From: Actinomycetes bacterium
GTDB taxonomy: Bacteria > Actinomycetota > Actinomycetes > Mycobacteriales > Mycobacteriaceae
Length of the DNA: 41,722 nt
Assembly: GCA_023417985.1 (NCBI GenBank)
Contig: JAEZDV010000041.1
Span: forward strand, 1 to 41,722
Direction of reading: 5' to 3'
Position numbers and translations under genes: made by a program
In this document: in pieces, positions 22,615 through 31,935 of the stretch
Layout of the letters: every line of letters begins with the position of its first letter
Position numbering within the stretch: the first letter of the stretch is position 1
Notes under the pieces: model-generated
Told to the model about the DNA's origin: nothing
Seen by the model: the letters and a program-made list of their open reading frames with translations, nothing else
The model's database searches: none

Positions 22615-23712
22615 ATGGCGGAACGCGGAGCTCGGCCTCATGTACATCCGGTTCGCAAATGGCTTCTGCATGCCGTGCGGCGACTGTTCACGCCGCTCGA
22701 GCCGGACCACTATCTGGAGATGATCAACCCGCTCTGGTCCACCCGCGAGCTGCGCGGACGGGTGGACCGGGTGGTCCCGGAGTGCGAGGACACCGCGTCG
22801 GTTCTGATCCGGCCCGCGTACGAATGGCCGGGCCACCAGCCGGGCCAGTACGTCCGCCTCGGGGTCATCATCGACGGCGTCTACCACTGGCGCGCATATT
22901 CCCTGACGTCCGATCCCGACTCCCCCGACGGCCTCATCAGGGTGACCCCGAAACTCGTCGAAGGCGGAGTCGTGTCGCCCTATCTCGTGCGGAAGATCGC
23001 ACCGGGCGACATCGTGCGGCTCGGTGAGGTCGAAGGCATATTCACGCTGCCCGATCCGGTTCCTGCCCGGCTGCTGTTCGTCAGCGCGGGCAGCGGGATC
23101 ACCCCCATCATGAGTATGCTGCGCAGCCTCGACCACCGTGATCTGCTCGACGACGTCGTCGTTGTGCATTCTGCATCGACCCCCGAGCAAGTCGTCTTCT
23201 CGTCGGAGTTGCACGACCTCGACGCCCGTCACCCGGGCATGCGCCTCGAAGTGTGGATCAGCGGCGAGAAGGGACACATCACGCCGGCCGACCTGGACGA
23301 GATCTGTCCCGACTGGCGCGGACGCGAAACCTTCGCGTCGGGGCCCCGTGAACTGCTCGATGTGCTCGAAGAGCACTGGAACGAACACGGAGATCCCGAG
23401 CGATTCCACCTCGAACGTTTCCAGCCGGTAATCGGGGGGAATGCGGGAAGCGGCGAGGGCGGCACCATCCACTTCCTCGACAGCGAGCAGGACGTCGAGT
23501 GCGACGGGGGAACCCCGATCCTGGTCGCGGGCGAGAACGCCGGCCTGAAGTTGCCGTACGGCTGCCGTATCGGCATCTGCCACACCTGTGTGGGGACGTT
23601 GCGTTCCGGGCAACTCCGGGATCTGCGGACCGACGAGGTGAGCGAACCCACCGGGGCTTCGGTGCGTACCTGCATCCACACCGCGGAGGGGGACATCGAA
23701 ATAGAGCTGTGA
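22615..23712 (+). CDS. Ferredoxin/flavodoxin reductase fused to 2Fe-2S domain (Rv3230c-like)
   Basis: A 365-residue electron-transfer protein with an FAD domain (RAYSLTS at the flavin, residues about 100), an NAD(P)H domain (FVSAGSGITPIMSML) and a C-terminal plant-type ferredoxin with Cys317, Cys322, Cys325 and Cys353. This matches Rv3230c, the NADPH oxidoreductase that feeds the stearoyl-CoA desaturase DesA3 in M. tuberculosis. The desaturase gene follows after 40 bp, so both are expected to be co-transcribed and to work together at the membrane in making oleate. ATG 22615 is the first start of the frame; the Arg-rich N-terminus (about 1-30) is usual for this group. Confidence 0.95.
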   Translation: MAERGARPHVHPVRKWLLHAVRRLFTPLEPDHYLEMINPLWSTRELRGRVDRVVPECEDTASVLIRPAYEWPGHQPGQYVRLGVIIDGVYHWRAYSLTSDPDSPDGLIRVTPKLVEGGVVSPYLVRKIAPGDIVRLGEVEGIFTLPDPVPARLLFVSAGSGITPIMSMLRSLDHRDLLDDVVVVHSASTPEQVVFSSELHDLDARHPGMRLEVWISGEKGHITPADLDEICPDWRGRETFASGPRELLDVLEEHWNEHGDPERFHLERFQPVIGGNAGSGEGGTIHFLDSEQDVECDGGTPILVAGENAGLKLPYGCRIGICHTCVGTLRSGQLRDLRTDEVSEPTGASVRTCIHTAEGDIEIEL

Positions 23713-23752
23713 GCGGCGAGGGCTGCGACAGCTCCCGACGAATGGGGCCCGT

Positions 23753-25159
23753 ATGACGAACACCGAAGAGACGGCCGCACCCCCGTCTCCGGACGTGCAA
23801 AGCCCGATTGCTCATCTGAGTCCGGAAACGCTCGATCGTCTGGCCGAGGAGTTCGACGCGATCCACGACGAGGTGTACGCGAGCCTCGGCGACAAGGACC
23901 GCAAGTACATCAAGTCCGTCATCGCGGCGCAGCGACAACTGGTCGTGGCCGGCCGCGTGATCCTGTTCGCGTCCTCGTCGAAGCCCGCGTGGGTGGCCGG
24001 GACGGCGTGCCTCGGGATGGCGAAGATCCTCGAGAACATGGAAATCGGCCACAACGTGATGCACGGTCAGTGGGACTGGATGAACGACCCGGACATCCAC
24101 TCCTCCGTGTGGGACTGGGACACCGCGTCCACGGCCGAAGCCTGGAAGCACTCGCACAACTACATCCACCACACCTTCACCAACATTCGCGGTCTGGACA
24201 AGGATCTCGGATACGAGATCATGCGGATCGATCCGAAGCAGCGGTGGCATCCGGTCTACCTCGCCCAGCCCTTCTACAACGCACTGCTCACCGTGCTGTT
24301 CGAGTGGGGCGTCGCCCTGCACGATCTGGATCTCGAGGCGCTCTGGGCGGGTGAGAAGTCGCCAACCCAGGTCCTCGAAGAACTCCAGGGGATCGCCGGG
24401 AAGGCGAAGGCCCAGTTCGTGAAGGACTACGTGGGCTGGCCGCTGGTCAGTGCCGCGGTGTTCGGCCTGGCTCAGGTGGCGATGCGCGGAAAGCTGCCGC
24501 AGCCCGAGACATCGCGGATTGCCGGGTGGCTGCGCCGCTCCGGCAGGTGGGGCGTGGGCGCCGATCTCGCCGACCGGTGGCTGCCGGGTGTCGAGAAGAC
24601 CTTCCTGTCCACACTGGTCGCGGATGTCACCGCCAACATCATCCGCAACGTGTGGGCGCACGCGATCATCTTCTGTGGACACTTCCCGGACCAGACCTAC
24701 ACGTTCAGCAAGAAGGAAGTCGAGAACGAAACCCGCGGCGGCTGGTACGTCCGTCAGCTCGTGGGTTCGGCGAACATCGAGGGAAGCCCGCTGTTCCACA
24801 TCATCAGCGGCAATCTCGGCTATCAGGTGGAACACCACCTGTTCCCCGACATGCCGAGCACCCGGTACTCGGAAGTGGCGCCCAAGATCAAGGACATCTG
24901 CGAGCGTTACGACCTGCCGTACAACACCGGGCGGTTCGGGCAGCAGTGGTGGATGGTGCACCGCACCATCGCGCGCCTCGCCTTCCCCGGAGGTAAGGAA
25001 CGTCCGAAGCCCGGCCCCTACCGCAGTTCCGCTGATCCGACGGGAGAGGCGGCCCCGAGCGAGGCGGCCCGTTTCCGCCGGCGGATGCCGTCGGACCACC
25101 CCGCCGCAGGCCCGGAGCACGATGGCGGCGGCGTCGCCGTCGACCCCCCGCCTCGCTGA
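23753..25159 (+). CDS. Stearoyl-CoA delta-9 desaturase (DesA3-like)
   Basis: A 468-residue membrane fatty-acyl desaturase that introduces a double bond with O2 and electrons from the preceding reductase. The three di-iron His boxes are present: HNVMH (100-104), HSHNYIHH (133-140) and QVEHH (358-362). Hydrophobic segments around 65-90, 225-243 and 285-308 anchor it. From about residue 410 a polar Pro/Ala-rich tail follows that is longer than in typical DesA3 and could hold a degradation signal; in mycobacteria DesA3 turnover depends on its N-terminus. ATG 23753 has GGGG upstream. It is convergent with the allophanate hydrolase gene with only 30 bp between; no clear terminator is visible there. 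Confidence 0.95.
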   Translation: MTNTEETAAPPSPDVQSPIAHLSPETLDRLAEEFDAIHDEVYASLGDKDRKYIKSVIAAQRQLVVAGRVILFASSSKPAWVAGTACLGMAKILENMEIGHNVMHGQWDWMNDPDIHSSVWDWDTASTAEAWKHSHNYIHHTFTNIRGLDKDLGYEIMRIDPKQRWHPVYLAQPFYNALLTVLFEWGVALHDLDLEALWAGEKSPTQVLEELQGIAGKAKAQFVKDYVGWPLVSAAVFGLAQVAMRGKLPQPETSRIAGWLRRSGRWGVGADLADRWLPGVEKTFLSTLVADVTANIIRNVWAHAIIFCGHFPDQTYTFSKKEVENETRGGWYVRQLVGSANIEGSPLFHIISGNLGYQVEHHLFPDMPSTRYSEVAPKIKDICERYDLPYNTGRFGQQWWMVHRTIARLAFPGGKERPKPGPYRSSADPTGEAAPSEAARFRRRMPSDHPAAGPEHDGGGVAVDPPPR

Positions 25160-25189
25160 CCGCTCTGCCGTGCTGGACCGCTCCGCCGC

Positions 25190-26947
25190 CTACCGCTCCG
25201 AGCGAAGGTAAGCGACCCAGCCGCCGAACTCGGTGATGTCCACCGCGTCGGCGGCTGCGTCGTGCGTGCAACCGAACCCCACGACCGAGCGACCATCCGA
25301 CAACTCCACACTCGTCAGGGTCATCGGGGCAGGCAGCGCCGCGAGGAAACGGCCCAGTCCCGCCTCGGAGATGCGGAAGAGTTCGCCGACGATCGGCACT
25401 CCCGCTCCCGCACCGTGACGCACCACGCCGGGCTTGGGCGGTGTGGTGTTCAGTGCCATCAGCCGGTAGGCGTCCGACGTCCGGATCTCCTCCGCAAAGC
25501 GCGCGCCCAGGTTCTCCAGCTGGAAGTGGAGAGGCTGTCCGCGCAGGTGTGCGCCGAACACCGCGAGATCCACCCCGGCATCGACGAATCGGGGAGCCGT
25601 GACTCCCGTCAGTGCGGCCGCCACGTCGAGCGCGATCTGGTCGTGGAACGCCGGCACGATCACCATGACGCCGAACGGGTCGCCCGCGGCGGTCGGTCGG
25701 CCGGGCACTGCGACTGCGGCCATGTCCAGCAGGTTGCAGAAATTCGTGTACGTACCCATGCGCCGGTTGATGCCGAACGGATCGTCCTCCACGGCCGCGA
25801 TCGTCGGATGCTCGGTGGTGGTGGGCAGCAGGAGTCCGTCGAACCCGTCGAGGATCCGCATCGTCTGCGCCTTTGTGCGGACAAGGGTGTCGAGATCCGC
25901 GACCAGTTCGTGGGCGGCGGGTTTCTTCGCCCCGGCGACGATCGCGGCGACCGTCGGATCGGCACCCGTCGGATCGGTAGCGAGGAACTCGCCCACCGCG
26001 GCGTAACGCTCCGCAACGACCGCGCCGTCGTAGAGCAGCGTGGCTGCGTCGAGGAGCGGAGAGATGTCCACCTCCGCGATCTCGATTCCCGACTGCTGCG
26101 CCGCGACTATCGTCAGCGCGAACGCTTCGCGGTAGTCGTCGCACAGAGCGTCGAGGTCCTCCGGGCGGGGCACGGCCAGACGAATCGTCGCCGAGGCCGC
26201 GAGCCGGACGTCGGCGGGCCAGGACCGGCTACGCGCATCGAGCGGGTCCGGGCCTGCCATGACACCGGCCGCGGTCGCGGCGAGCCCGAGGTCCCGTGCG
26301 AGGACCGTCAGGCAGTCGTAGTCGACACACGCGGGGACGACCCCGTGCGTCGGGATGATCCCGAGAGTCGCTTTGATGCCGACGATGCCGTGCAACGCGG
26401 CCGGCACTCGTCCGGAACCGGCTGTGTCGGTACCGATTCCGATGTCGGCGATCCCCAGTGCCACCGCGGCGGCCGACCCCGAACTCGATCCGCCCGAGAC
26501 CCGCTCCGGATCCCACGCACACCGCACCGCACCGTACGGGCTGCGGCTTCCCACCAGCCCGGTGGCGAACTGGTCGAGATTCGTCTTGCCGAGCACCACC
26601 GCGCCCGCCTCGACGAGTCGTGCGATGCCGGTCGCGGTGACCTCGGGTGTGTAGGCGAATTCGGGGCACGCGGCCGTGGTCGGCATGCCCGCGACGTCCA
26701 CGTTGTCCTTGACGGCTACGAGAAGGCCTGCGAGCGGCAATGTTTCGCCCGCGGCAACCCGTCGATCGACCGCCGCGGCGTCGGCGAGAACATCGGCTGC
26801 GTCGCGAAGGGTGATCCACACCTCGGGACGATCCACTTCTTCGATGCGCCGCAACGCGTTCCGTGCTCTCTCGGTCGCCGTGAGTGCGTTGTCCGAGTTT
26901 CCGGTCGTTTCGCTGCGGAAGGTCGCACTGCCGGTGCCCGAGGTCAT
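25190..26947 (-). CDS. atzF: Allophanate hydrolase
   Basis: A 585-residue amidase-signature enzyme that hydrolyses allophanate to two ammonia and two CO2, the second step of ATP-dependent urea breakdown. The Ser-cisSer-Lys triad is visible: Lys80 in AVKDNVD, the cis-Ser near 155 in SGGSSSGSA, and the nucleophile near Ser178 in TDTAGSGRVPA. The C-terminal 120 residues form the small extra domain of AtzF/DUR1,2-type enzymes (MALNTTPPKPGVVR, VELSDGRSVVGFGC). Its ATG at 26947 overlaps the urea carboxylase stop (ATGA), so the two are translated together. Upstream in-frame extension lies within the carboxylase gene and is not coding. Confidence 0.96.
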   Translation of the reverse strand: MTSGTGSATFRSETTGNSDNALTATERARNALRRIEEVDRPEVWITLRDAADVLADAAAVDRRVAAGETLPLAGLLVAVKDNVDVAGMPTTAACPEFAYTPEVTATGIARLVEAGAVVLGKTNLDQFATGLVGSRSPYGAVRCAWDPERVSGGSSSGSAAAVALGIADIGIGTDTAGSGRVPAALHGIVGIKATLGIIPTHGVVPACVDYDCLTVLARDLGLAATAAGVMAGPDPLDARSRSWPADVRLAASATIRLAVPRPEDLDALCDDYREAFALTIVAAQQSGIEIAEVDISPLLDAATLLYDGAVVAERYAAVGEFLATDPTGADPTVAAIVAGAKKPAAHELVADLDTLVRTKAQTMRILDGFDGLLLPTTTEHPTIAAVEDDPFGINRRMGTYTNFCNLLDMAAVAVPGRPTAAGDPFGVMVIVPAFHDQIALDVAAALTGVTAPRFVDAGVDLAVFGAHLRGQPLHFQLENLGARFAEEIRTSDAYRLMALNTTPPKPGVVRHGAGAGVPIVGELFRISEAGLGRFLAALPAPMTLTSVELSDGRSVVGFGCTHDAAADAVDITEFGGWVAYLRSER

Positions 26948-29900
26948 GCTGCTGCTCCGATCACGAGGAGGGGGGTACCGGGCGCCACTTTGCTGCCGGG
27001 TTCCACCAGGACTTTGAGAACAGTGCCCGCCGTCTCGGCGAGCACGGGCATCTCGAGCTTCATCGCTTCGAGGATAACCGCGGTGGTGCCCGAGGCCACC
27101 TCGTCCCCTTCGGCGACTTCGACACGCCAGACGTTGCCGACCATCGGGGCCTCCACCACGAATGCCCCGGCAGGCATCCCTTCGAGCGGGTCGGTGGGTG
27201 CGGATACCTCGATCGGCTCGGCGTCGATCCGGTCGAATTCGCCGGCCGCGTGCCACGCGCGTTTCTCGGTTTCGAACGCGTCGGATTGCCTGGCGTCGAA
27301 CGCCGCGATCGACTCCGCGTTGTCTTCGAGGAAACGGAGATGATCCGCGAGCGCGAACGTGCCCTCGGAGACTTCGGCGTCGAACCGTCCGGCCTTCGAG
27401 GCGGCCCGGTACTCGAGCAACTGCTCGGGTGTCACCGGTTCCCAGACGATGCGGTCGAAGAACCGGAACAGCCACGGTTTGCCCTGTTCGAACGGGCCGG
27501 TCTGCCGGTAGCCGGACCAGATGGGAATCGTCCGTCCCACCAGTTGATAGCCGCCGGGTGACTCCATGCCGTAGACGCACAGGTACTTTCCGCCGATGCC
27601 GACGGCGTCGGACGGGGTCCACGTGCGTGCGGGGTTGTACTTGGTGGTGACCAGGCGGTGGCGCGGATCGAGCGGCACGGCAAGGGGCGCGCCCAGGTAG
27701 ACGTCGCCGAGCCCGAGGACCAGGTACTCGGCATCGAATACCGCATCGCGCACCTGATCGACCGATTCCAATCCGTTGATGCGGCGGATGAATTCGATGT
27801 TCGACGGCAGCCACGGCGCGTCGTCGCGTACGCCACTCCGGTACCGGGAGATCGCTTCCGAGATCGACGGGTCGCCGAACGAGAGCGGAAGCCGGACAGT
27901 GCGACTCGGAACCACGAGATCGCTCGTCGCCGGCAGTCCGGTCTCGAGATCCTGCAGCACTCCCAGCAGTCGGTAGGCGGGCAGCACATCCGGATCGAAA
28001 TGGATGTGCAGCGAGCGCACACCCGGGGTCACATCCACGATGCCGGGCAATTTCGTGGCCGCGAGCGATTCGGAGAGTGCATGCACGCGCATGCGCAACC
28101 CCAGATCGAGCACCATGTCCCCGTACTCGACGAGTATGTTGTCGTCGCCGCCACGCAGATACACGGCCTCGGGCCGGCCGAGGACGGCCTCCGTCCGGCC
28201 GAGTCGTCCACCGTCGGACGCGACCTGACGCTCCACCGGCGGAACGTCCGCGGCGCGCACAGTGCCGGCACGCAGTTCCGCCGCCCCGGCGTCGGTGACC
28301 GGAACGAACCGCAGTTGATCACCGGGCCTGATCTGTCCCAGCTTCCACCGATGACCGGACACCACGGTGAGCGGGCATGCGAATCCGCCGAGGCTCGGGC
28401 CGTCCGGGCCGAGCAGGATCGGGGTGTCGCCGGAGACGTTGAGCGCCCCGACGCTGTACGGATTGTCGTGGAGGTTCGACGGATGCAGGCCCGCGTCCCC
28501 GCCGTCGGTACGCGACCACGTGGGCTTCGGGCCGTCGAGGCGGATGCCGGTCCGGTTGGCGTGGCTCTGCACGGTCCAGGTGGTGTCGTAGAACTGCGCG
28601 ATGTCCTCGGGCGTGAAGTAGTCGGGCGCCGGCTGGGGACCCTCGGTGACCGCGAGGTGCCAGGTGTGCGTGAACTCGGGACGCGCGTCGGTGGGGACGG
28701 GCGCGGGCGCGCTGTCCGTCGCGGTGTCGGCAACACCGAGGACGTCGCCGGTCGCCACTGCCCGACCGGTGGTGCCGCCGAATCCGCCGAGCGTGAAGGT
28801 CGACGCGCTGCCGTGGTACAGCGGCACGTCCAGACCGCCGCGCACCGCGACGTAGGTGCGCAGGCCCGCGTCCGCGGGCGCACCCACGTCGAGCACCGAA
28901 CCGGCGGGCACCTCGACGGGTTCCCACATCGGTACCGGCTCACCGTCCACCGTCACTTCGGCGGGTGCTCCGGTGACACAGACGTACGTGGCGTCCGAGA
29001 ACTCGAGGCGGGGTCCTTGCAGCGTGCATTCGAGGCCGGGTGCGCCTTCGGGATTTCCGACGGCCACGTTCGCCGCGCGCAGCGACAGGTCGTCCATCGG
29101 CCCGGACGGCGGGATTCCCACCTCCCACAATCCGGTTCGTCCGGGGAAGTCCTGGACGGTGGTCATCGTGCCGGCCCGCAACACGTCGATTCGGTGCCCG
29201 GTTGCGCGCAGTCCGGCCAGCGTGGACGTGACGTGCTCGGCGGCGAGGACCGGCGTCGCGGTGCAGATACGCCGAAGCTGGGGCAGGTTGGTCTGGACTC
29301 CGTAGAGATGGGTGTCGTCGAGTGCGTCGGCGAGCGCGGCGAAGGCGGTGCGACGGGACTCACCGTGCACGATCACCTTGGCGAGCATCGGGTCGTAGAA
29401 CGAGCTGACCTCGGTGCCGGTGTCGACCCACGTCTCGACGCGCGTGTGGGCGGGGAATTCGACCTGCGTGAGCAGGCCCGCGCTGGGCCGGTAGTCGTGC
29501 CCGGGGTCCTCGGCGTACACACGCGCCTCGACCGCATGGCCGTTGATTTCGGGACCGGTATCGGGGAGGGCGTCGAGCATGTCGGTCTCACCGCGCGCGA
29601 GGCGCAGCATCCATTCGACGAGGTCGACGCCGGTGACCTCCTCGGTTACCGGATGTTCCACCTGGAGACGAGTGTTCATCTCGAGGAAGGACGCTTCGCC
29701 GCGATCGACGTCGTAGACGAACTCGACGGTCCCGGCCGACCGGTACCGCACCGAGTTCGCCAGCGCGCGCGAAGACGTCAGCAACTGTTCGACGACGTGC
29801 TCGGGCAGGTTGGGAGCGGGGGCCTCCTCGACCACCTTCTGGTTGCGGCGCTGCAGCGAGCAGTCACGGGTGCCGAGACTCAGGGTGCGGCCGAGTCCGT

Positions 29901-30552
29901 CACCGAACACCTGCACTTCGACGTGCCGGGCATTGGCCACGAAACGTTCGAGGAACACGCCGGACGACGAGAAATTGGCTGCTGCCAGGCGTAATACCCG
30001 CTCGTAGGCACTGCGAAGATCGTCCGGGCCGTGGCAGGCCTGCATGCCGATGCCGCCACCGCCGCCGACAGCCTTGAGCATTACCGGATACCCGATGTCC
30101 TCGGCCGCGGCGAGGGCGTCGTCCAGCGACTCGAGCAGGCCGCTGCCCGCGACGAGCGGAACTCCGACGGTACGGGCGGCTTCCCTGGCGGTGTGCTTGT
30201 CGCCGAACACGCGCAACTGCTCGGGGGTCGGTCCGACGAAGGCAATCCCCGCTGCTTCGCACGCTGCCGCGAAATCGGCGTTCTCGGAAAGGAACCCGTA
30301 ACCCGGATGGATGGCGCCGGCGCCGGTCGCCTGCGCGGCTTCGATCACCAGGTCGGCGCGCAGGTACGACTCGGCCGCGGGTCCCGGCCCCAGGCGGACG
30401 GCGACGTCGGCGAGTTCGACGTGTGCTGCCGATGCGTCGGCGTCGGAATGGACGGCGACGGTCTTGAGCCCGAGTAGGTGGGCAGAACGCATGATGCGGC
30501 AAGCGATCTCACCGCGGTTGGCGATGAGCAGGGTGTCGAAGGCGTAGGTCAA
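26944..30552 (-). CDS. uca: Urea carboxylase (biotin-dependent)
   Basis: A 1202-residue enzyme that carboxylates urea to allophanate with ATP and bicarbonate. Domains in order: biotin carboxylase (about 1-450; ANRGEIACRI start, ATP-grasp GGGGGIGM, catalytic EMNTRLQVEH), the two carboxyltransferase-like KipA/KipI (AHS2 then AHS1) domains (about 470-1100; GIPPSGPMDDLSLR, FDPDVLPAYRLL), and a biotinyl domain with Lys1165 in EAMKLEMP. The start is TTG at 30552, with GAGGAG six bases upstream; no ATG or GTG lies nearby. It follows the first GntR gene by 37 bp and overlaps the hydrolase gene, so the three form one unit. No urease gene is seen, so this is the urea route in this locus. Confidence 0.96.
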   Translation of the reverse strand: MTYAFDTLLIANRGEIACRIMRSAHLLGLKTVAVHSDADASAAHVELADVAVRLGPGPAAESYLRADLVIEAAQATGAGAIHPGYGFLSENADFAAACEAAGIAFVGPTPEQLRVFGDKHTAREAARTVGVPLVAGSGLLESLDDALAAAEDIGYPVMLKAVGGGGGIGMQACHGPDDLRSAYERVLRLAAANFSSSGVFLERFVANARHVEVQVFGDGLGRTLSLGTRDCSLQRRNQKVVEEAPAPNLPEHVVEQLLTSSRALANSVRYRSAGTVEFVYDVDRGEASFLEMNTRLQVEHPVTEEVTGVDLVEWMLRLARGETDMLDALPDTGPEINGHAVEARVYAEDPGHDYRPSAGLLTQVEFPAHTRVETWVDTGTEVSSFYDPMLAKVIVHGESRRTAFAALADALDDTHLYGVQTNLPQLRRICTATPVLAAEHVTSTLAGLRATGHRIDVLRAGTMTTVQDFPGRTGLWEVGIPPSGPMDDLSLRAANVAVGNPEGAPGLECTLQGPRLEFSDATYVCVTGAPAEVTVDGEPVPMWEPVEVPAGSVLDVGAPADAGLRTYVAVRGGLDVPLYHGSASTFTLGGFGGTTGRAVATGDVLGVADTATDSAPAPVPTDARPEFTHTWHLAVTEGPQPAPDYFTPEDIAQFYDTTWTVQSHANRTGIRLDGPKPTWSRTDGGDAGLHPSNLHDNPYSVGALNVSGDTPILLGPDGPSLGGFACPLTVVSGHRWKLGQIRPGDQLRFVPVTDAGAAELRAGTVRAADVPPVERQVASDGGRLGRTEAVLGRPEAVYLRGGDDNILVEYGDMVLDLGLRMRVHALSESLAATKLPGIVDVTPGVRSLHIHFDPDVLPAYRLLGVLQDLETGLPATSDLVVPSRTVRLPLSFGDPSISEAISRYRSGVRDDAPWLPSNIEFIRRINGLESVDQVRDAVFDAEYLVLGLGDVYLGAPLAVPLDPRHRLVTTKYNPARTWTPSDAVGIGGKYLCVYGMESPGGYQLVGRTIPIWSGYRQTGPFEQGKPWLFRFFDRIVWEPVTPEQLLEYRAASKAGRFDAEVSEGTFALADHLRFLEDNAESIAAFDARQSDAFETEKRAWHAAGEFDRIDAEPIEVSAPTDPLEGMPAGAFVVEAPMVGNVWRVEVAEGDEVASGTTAVILEAMKLEMPVLAETAGTVLKVLVEPGSKVAPGTPLLVIGAAA

Positions 30553-30589
30553 GACGAGCTCCTCGGATAGGGGCGGGACGGCAGCGTGT

Positions 30590-31285
30590 TCAGTCGGCCA
30601 GCGACATGGCGGTGACCGCGCGGGTCACCTTGTCGAGAACGACCGAGAGAGATTCGCCGATGTGACGGTGAAGCAGGGTGCGGGCGGCCGGTAGGTCCCC
30701 GTCGATGACGGCGTCGAGGATGCCGAGGTGTTCGGCGATCGACGTCTCGATCCGGCTGTTGACCATGAAGTCGTACATGCGGACGTGCCGGATCCGGGAA
30801 TTGACGGACTCGAGCGCGGAGACGAGTTCGGCGTTGCCGGACGACGCCAGCAGTGCCAGGTGGAATTCTTCGTCGGTGACCACGAAACTCGGTTCCTGCG
30901 CGGGTGGGTCGTCGGCGAGTGCGCGCCAGCGTGTGCGTTCCGACTCGAGAATCACCGGGTCGTGACGCACCGAAGGGTCCTCGATGGCGCGGGTTATCCC
31001 CTGCAATTCCAGCGTGATTCGCAGTTCGTACAGATTTCGGACGCGGGGGATGCTGGGCGGTTGCGGCGAGAATCCGTAGTCTTCCCGGCGGATCAGGCCG
31101 TCGGATGCGAGCATTGCGAGCGCCTCGCGGACCGGGGTACGCGAGATGCCGAATCGTGCAGCGAGTTTCGGCTCGGTCATGCGGTCGCCGACACGGACCG
31201 ACCCGTTCATCAGATCGTCGCGCAGCTGCCGGTAGACCTGGAGCCGAAGCGGCTCCGGTGTACCTGTGTGCGTTTCTGTCGACAT
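30590..31285 (-). CDS. GntR family regulator (FadR/FCD subfamily), copy 1
   Basis: A 231-residue GntR-type regulator. Residues 10-75 are the winged helix-turn-helix (LQVYRQLRDDLMNG, SRTPVREALAMLASDGLI). Residues 85-220 are the helical FCD ligand domain with the acidic and His residues that usually hold a metal: EEFHLALL, EHLGILDAV and LLHRHIGES. ATG at 31285 has no strong ribosome site, and the operator TGTATACGC lies four bases upstream, so it probably represses itself and the following carboxylase genes. It is about 50 percent identical by eye to the second GntR in this cluster. The ligand may be urea, allophanate or another nitrogen compound. Confidence 0.93.
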   Translation of the reverse strand: MSTETHTGTPEPLRLQVYRQLRDDLMNGSVRVGDRMTEPKLAARFGISRTPVREALAMLASDGLIRREDYGFSPQPPSIPRVRNLYELRITLELQGITRAIEDPSVRHDPVILESERTRWRALADDPPAQEPSFVVTDEEFHLALLASSGNAELVSALESVNSRIRHVRMYDFMVNSRIETSIAEHLGILDAVIDGDLPAARTLLHRHIGESLSVVLDKVTRAVTAMSLAD

Positions 31286-31288
31286 AGC

Positions 31289-31297
31289 TGTATACGC
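31289..31297 (-). promoter_or_regulatory. GntR operator candidate before GntR copy 1
   Basis: TGTATACGC, four bases before the GntR start; the same nine bases occur on the other strand at 37498-37506 before urtA. It contains the GTATAC palindrome common in FCD-type operators. Confidence 0.5.
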
Positions 31298-31309
31298 TAT
31301 TGACCTGCG

Positions 31310-31346
31310 ATGACGCGGCTGTGACGCTGTGTTACGTCCGAGTTAG
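31310..31346 (-). promoter_or_regulatory. GlnR-like half-site array before GntR copy 1 and urea carboxylase
   Basis: On the plus strand: ATGAC-N6-GTGAC-N5-GTTAC-N6-GTTAG. Seen from the genes, the core reads CTAAC-N6-GTAAC, close to the GlnR box gTnAC-N6-GnAAC of actinobacteria. It closely resembles the array at 37576-37611 upstream of urtA, with GTGACG, CTGTGTTAC and TC in common. It would allow nitrogen-limitation activation. Confidence 0.5.
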
Positions 31347-31382
31347 AGGGTGCTCACGCGCCCTGCGTGCGGCGGGGAGTGG

Positions 31383-31916
31383 CTAGCCGAAGTCGCGGTC
31401 GAGACGCAGGGTGCCGATGGTGGTGGCGAGCCCGTCGTATTGGGTTACCAGCAAACAGAACTCGATCATCCGACGATCGTCGAGATGATCCGCCAGTGCC
31501 GACCACGTCTCGTCGGACAGATCTTTCGTCGACACCAGTTCGTCGACCGCGCGCAGGATCGTGCGGTGACGGTCGCTCCAGCCCTCGGCGGCCGGTCCGG
31601 CAACGATCCGCGCCTGGACGTCTTCGGTGATGCCGGCGCGTCGGCCCAGCCGAGTGTGATGATCGGTTTCGTACGCCGAACCGCGCAGGTGTGCGACGCG
31701 CAGGATGATCATCTCGCCTTCGAACCGGCCCAGCCGGCCGAAAGGCATCAGCGTGCCGGAATAGTGCAGCCACCCCCGGAACAACCGCCCCGTCCGTCCG
31801 AGGGTGCTGAACAGGTGCGCGTCGCCGGTGCCTGCGGCTTTCGACAGTACCTTCCACGCGAGCCAGTTGACGGGGCCGAGTTCCCTCGAGCGACCGGGCC
31901 GGATGCGGGGCGTCAC
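31383..31916 (-). CDS. Carboxymuconolactone decarboxylase-like (AhpD-fold) protein
   Basis: A 177-residue all-helical protein of the CMD/AhpD superfamily. The central stretch IILRVAHLRGSAYETDHHTRLGRRAGI matches the family core in its cysteine-free form: Tyr-Glu and His-His replace the redox CxxC, so peroxidase activity is unlikely. GTG at 31916 leaves 19 bp after the second GntR gene; a TTG 42 bases further up would overlap that gene. It is the last gene of the urt operon. In several nitrogen-assimilation loci CMD-like proteins of unknown function occur beside urea or amide genes; here too the role is undefined. Confidence 0.85.
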   Translation of the reverse strand: MTPRIRPGRSRELGPVNWLAWKVLSKAAGTGDAHLFSTLGRTGRLFRGWLHYSGTLMPFGRLGRFEGEMIILRVAHLRGSAYETDHHTRLGRRAGITEDVQARIVAGPAAEGWSDRHRTILRAVDELVSTKDLSDETWSALADHLDDRRMIEFCLLVTQYDGLATTIGTLRLDRDFG

Positions 31917-31935
31917 GCCTGCCAGTGTCGCACGA

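Noticed and set aside
27658..29994. 778-codon plus-strand frame opposite urea carboxylase
   Set aside because: Antisense shadow of a well-conserved enzyme; no recognisable fold, no ribosome site.
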